A stretch of DNA of 7,811 nucleotides from contig JAQVGK010000149.1 of assembly GCA_028696755.1 (NCBI GenBank), positions 1-7,811 on the forward strand, written 5' to 3'. Positions 6,914 through 7,811 of the stretch are shown one piece after another; position 1 is the stretch's first letter, and each line of letters opens with the position of its first letter. The position numbers were made by a program, and so were the translations under genes. This DNA comes from Bacteroidales bacterium (GTDB lineage Bacteria > Bacteroidota > Bacteroidia > Bacteroidales > ML635J-15). Under the pieces are notes generated by a model. It saw only the letters and a program-made list of their open reading frames with translations. It was not told where the DNA came from and did not search any database.

Positions 6914-6982
6914 TTTTTGTCCAGCGGACATAAACGTCAGTAAAAAGCTTAATCCAACAGCACTTTTTGTCCAGCGGACATA
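6914..6982 (+). repeat. Two exact 19-bp direct repeats carrying a GTCC-AGC-GGAC hairpin
   Basis: TTTTTGTCCAGCGGACATA is found at 6914-6932 and again at 6964-6982, identical over 19 bases. Each holds a 4-bp stem GTCC/GGAC around AGC. A third, inverted copy at 6785-6799 keeps the same stem (GTCC-TCT-GGAC) while its loop differs, as expected if the stem is what is kept. Confidence 0.8.
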
Positions 6983-7057
6983 TACCTAAAATTGCTTAAC
7001 TAAACGACATTGATTTGCAATTTGTAATTTGTAATTTGTGATTTGGTTCTTAACCAC

Positions 7058-7810
7058 CTACTCTGGTTTTTGGTAACAATACACAAAGTATGTATAATCG
7101 CCGTCTTTAATCTGGTTATACGTTTCAGAACCAGTTGTTCCAGCAAAATTTAGCGAAGTTTTATGCAGCATCTTTGGAGTTAGTTTTTTTACCAAAGCCT
7201 CTCTACGAGGAGTATCATGATCCAAAGATTTTACAACATTTGGGTTAATAATCTGCTCGTCGAAACATTTGAAATTTGTTTTAGCAATATCCTGATGAAA
7301 CAACTCCATTTCATCTTTGTAGCGAAAATCTGTCATAAGAAAATGCCCACCCGGTTTTAATATCCTGTCAACCTCGGCAAGAAACTTATGGAATTCAGGA
7401 TAACGGTGAGATGATTCTACATTGAGAACCACATCTTTACTTGCAGATTCAATAGTAGTTAGTTCCTGAGCATTTCCTTGTTCGAATCGAAGACCCGGAG
7501 CTTTATAATGTTTATTACCAAATTCTGCTGCAGTTGCATCAAGATCAACGCCCAAAGCAGTAGCTGGTTTAAATCTGCGAGTAACATAATCTAGTCCTCC
7601 GCCACGACCACAACCAACTTCAACTATGTCTTTACCAGCTAGATCAGCCATTTTAGCAACACGATGATACAATTGTACCGAATAACGGTTAGGTTCATCA
7701 ATCGGATCGAGCTCGATATGCTCGTTATCATCATGATAACCATAGTTCATAAATAAAATATCGGCATTCTTGTCAACCTTGTTAACATACCAGTACCATG
7801 CGCGAAACAT
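7058..7810 (-). CDS. SAM-dependent methyltransferase resembling phthiotriol dimycocerosate methyltransferases; start at or beyond the window edge
   Basis: A class I methyltransferase of at least 250 residues. The SAM site is clear: motif I VEVGCGRGGG (63-72), acidic residue Asp89 in GVDLD, QGNAQE (111-116), DVVLNVESSHRYP (126-138) and RILKPGGHFLMTDFR (149-163). From memory it aligns nearly end to end with mycobacterial Rv2952: both share EPNR...LYHR, GGG.. Y.TR...P, PGL.F, NVE.SH.YP.F..FLAEV.R.L.PGG, and a closing YCF/Y.K. That enzyme O-methylates a polyketide lipid alcohol; the substrate here is unknown because such lipids are not expected in Bacteroidota. The ATG at 7810 is one base from the window edge. 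The mycobacterial protein has about 20 more N-terminal residues, so the real start may lie outside. The gene converges with the hydrolase gene. Confidence 0.9.
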   Translation of the reverse strand: MFRAWYWYVNKVDKNADILFMNYGYHDDNEHIELDPIDEPNRYSVQLYHRVAKMADLAGKDIVEVGCGRGGGLDYVTRRFKPATALGVDLDATAAEFGNKHYKAPGLRFEQGNAQELTTIESASKDVVLNVESSHRYPEFHKFLAEVDRILKPGGHFLMTDFRYKDEMELFHQDIAKTNFKCFDEQIINPNVVKSLDHDTPRREALVKKLTPKMLHKTSLNFAGTTGSETYNQIKDGDYTYFVYCYQKPE

Positions 7811-7811
7811 C

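Larger units (their letters stand above)
6616..7046. repeat. About 430-bp non-coding element of nested inverted repeats (MITE/REP-like)
   Basis: Several blocks occur in mirrored order on the two sides. A: CCAAATCACAAATTACAAA at 6616-6634, inverted exactly at 7028-7046 (19/19). B: 6695-6719 inverted at 6998-7022 (24/25, core TCAATGTCGTTTAGTT). C: TGTCCTCTGGACAAA at 6785-6799, inverted with a few changes at 6964-6982, with an extra copy at 6914-6932. D: TTTTTACTGACGTT at 6824-6837, inverted exactly at 6933-6946 and extending imperfectly outward (CTGTTG near 6813, CAACAG near 6955). The order is A B C D - core - D' C' B' A'. I see no convincing gene in 6572-7057. This looks like a mobile non-autonomous element or dispersed repeat between two convergent genes; no transposase or clear target duplication is visible. 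Confidence 0.8.

Noticed and set aside
6914..6982. The two 19-bp direct repeats as a CRISPR array
   Set aside because: There are only two direct copies with a 31-base gap, the gap is part of the D' arm of the nested palindrome, and no cas genes are present.

Overview
The window looks like ordinary chromosome from an AT-rich Bacteroidota (Bacteroidetes) bacterium, probably free-living or environmental. Three things support this: a subtilisin-like protease ending in a type IX secretion (T9SS) C-terminal sorting domain, a PorT-like outer-membrane barrel protein, and a TAnnTTTG-type -7 promoter box. The species cannot be named from the sequence alone.

Layout. (1) Bases 1-3023, plus strand: the 3' part of a secreted S8 protease, then xseA (exonuclease VII large subunit) after a 1-base gap, then a small outer-membrane beta-barrel gene overlapping xseA by 20 bases. 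The spacing suggests one transcript. (2) Bases 3024-3274: a convergent junction with a perfect 29-bp inverted repeat. (3) Bases 3275-4941, minus strand: two NlpC/P60 cell-wall hydrolases, a lipoprotein followed by an exported enzyme with two LysM domains, joined by an ATGA stop/start overlap. (4) Bases 4942-5046: a short divergent promoter region. (5) Bases 5047-6571, plus strand: an LpxL/HtrB-like lipid A acyltransferase and a metallo-beta-lactamase-fold hydrolase 4 bases apart. (6) Bases 6572-7057: a second convergent junction. It has a hairpin overlapping the hydrolase stop codon, then a roughly 430-bp non-coding element built of nested inverted repeats. (7) Bases 7058-7810, minus strand: a SAM-dependent methyltransferase that closely resembles the mycobacterial phthiotriol dimycocerosate methyltransferase family and runs to the window edge.

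Working together: most of the genes concern the cell envelope (secreted protease, outer-membrane barrel, two peptidoglycan hydrolases, lipid A acylation), with xseA the DNA-repair exception. I see no CRISPR array, tRNA, rRNA, transposase, phage gene or defence system. The least ordinary item is the nested palindromic element at 6616-7046, which resembles a MITE or REP-type non-autonomous repeat. No new multi-gene system is evident.
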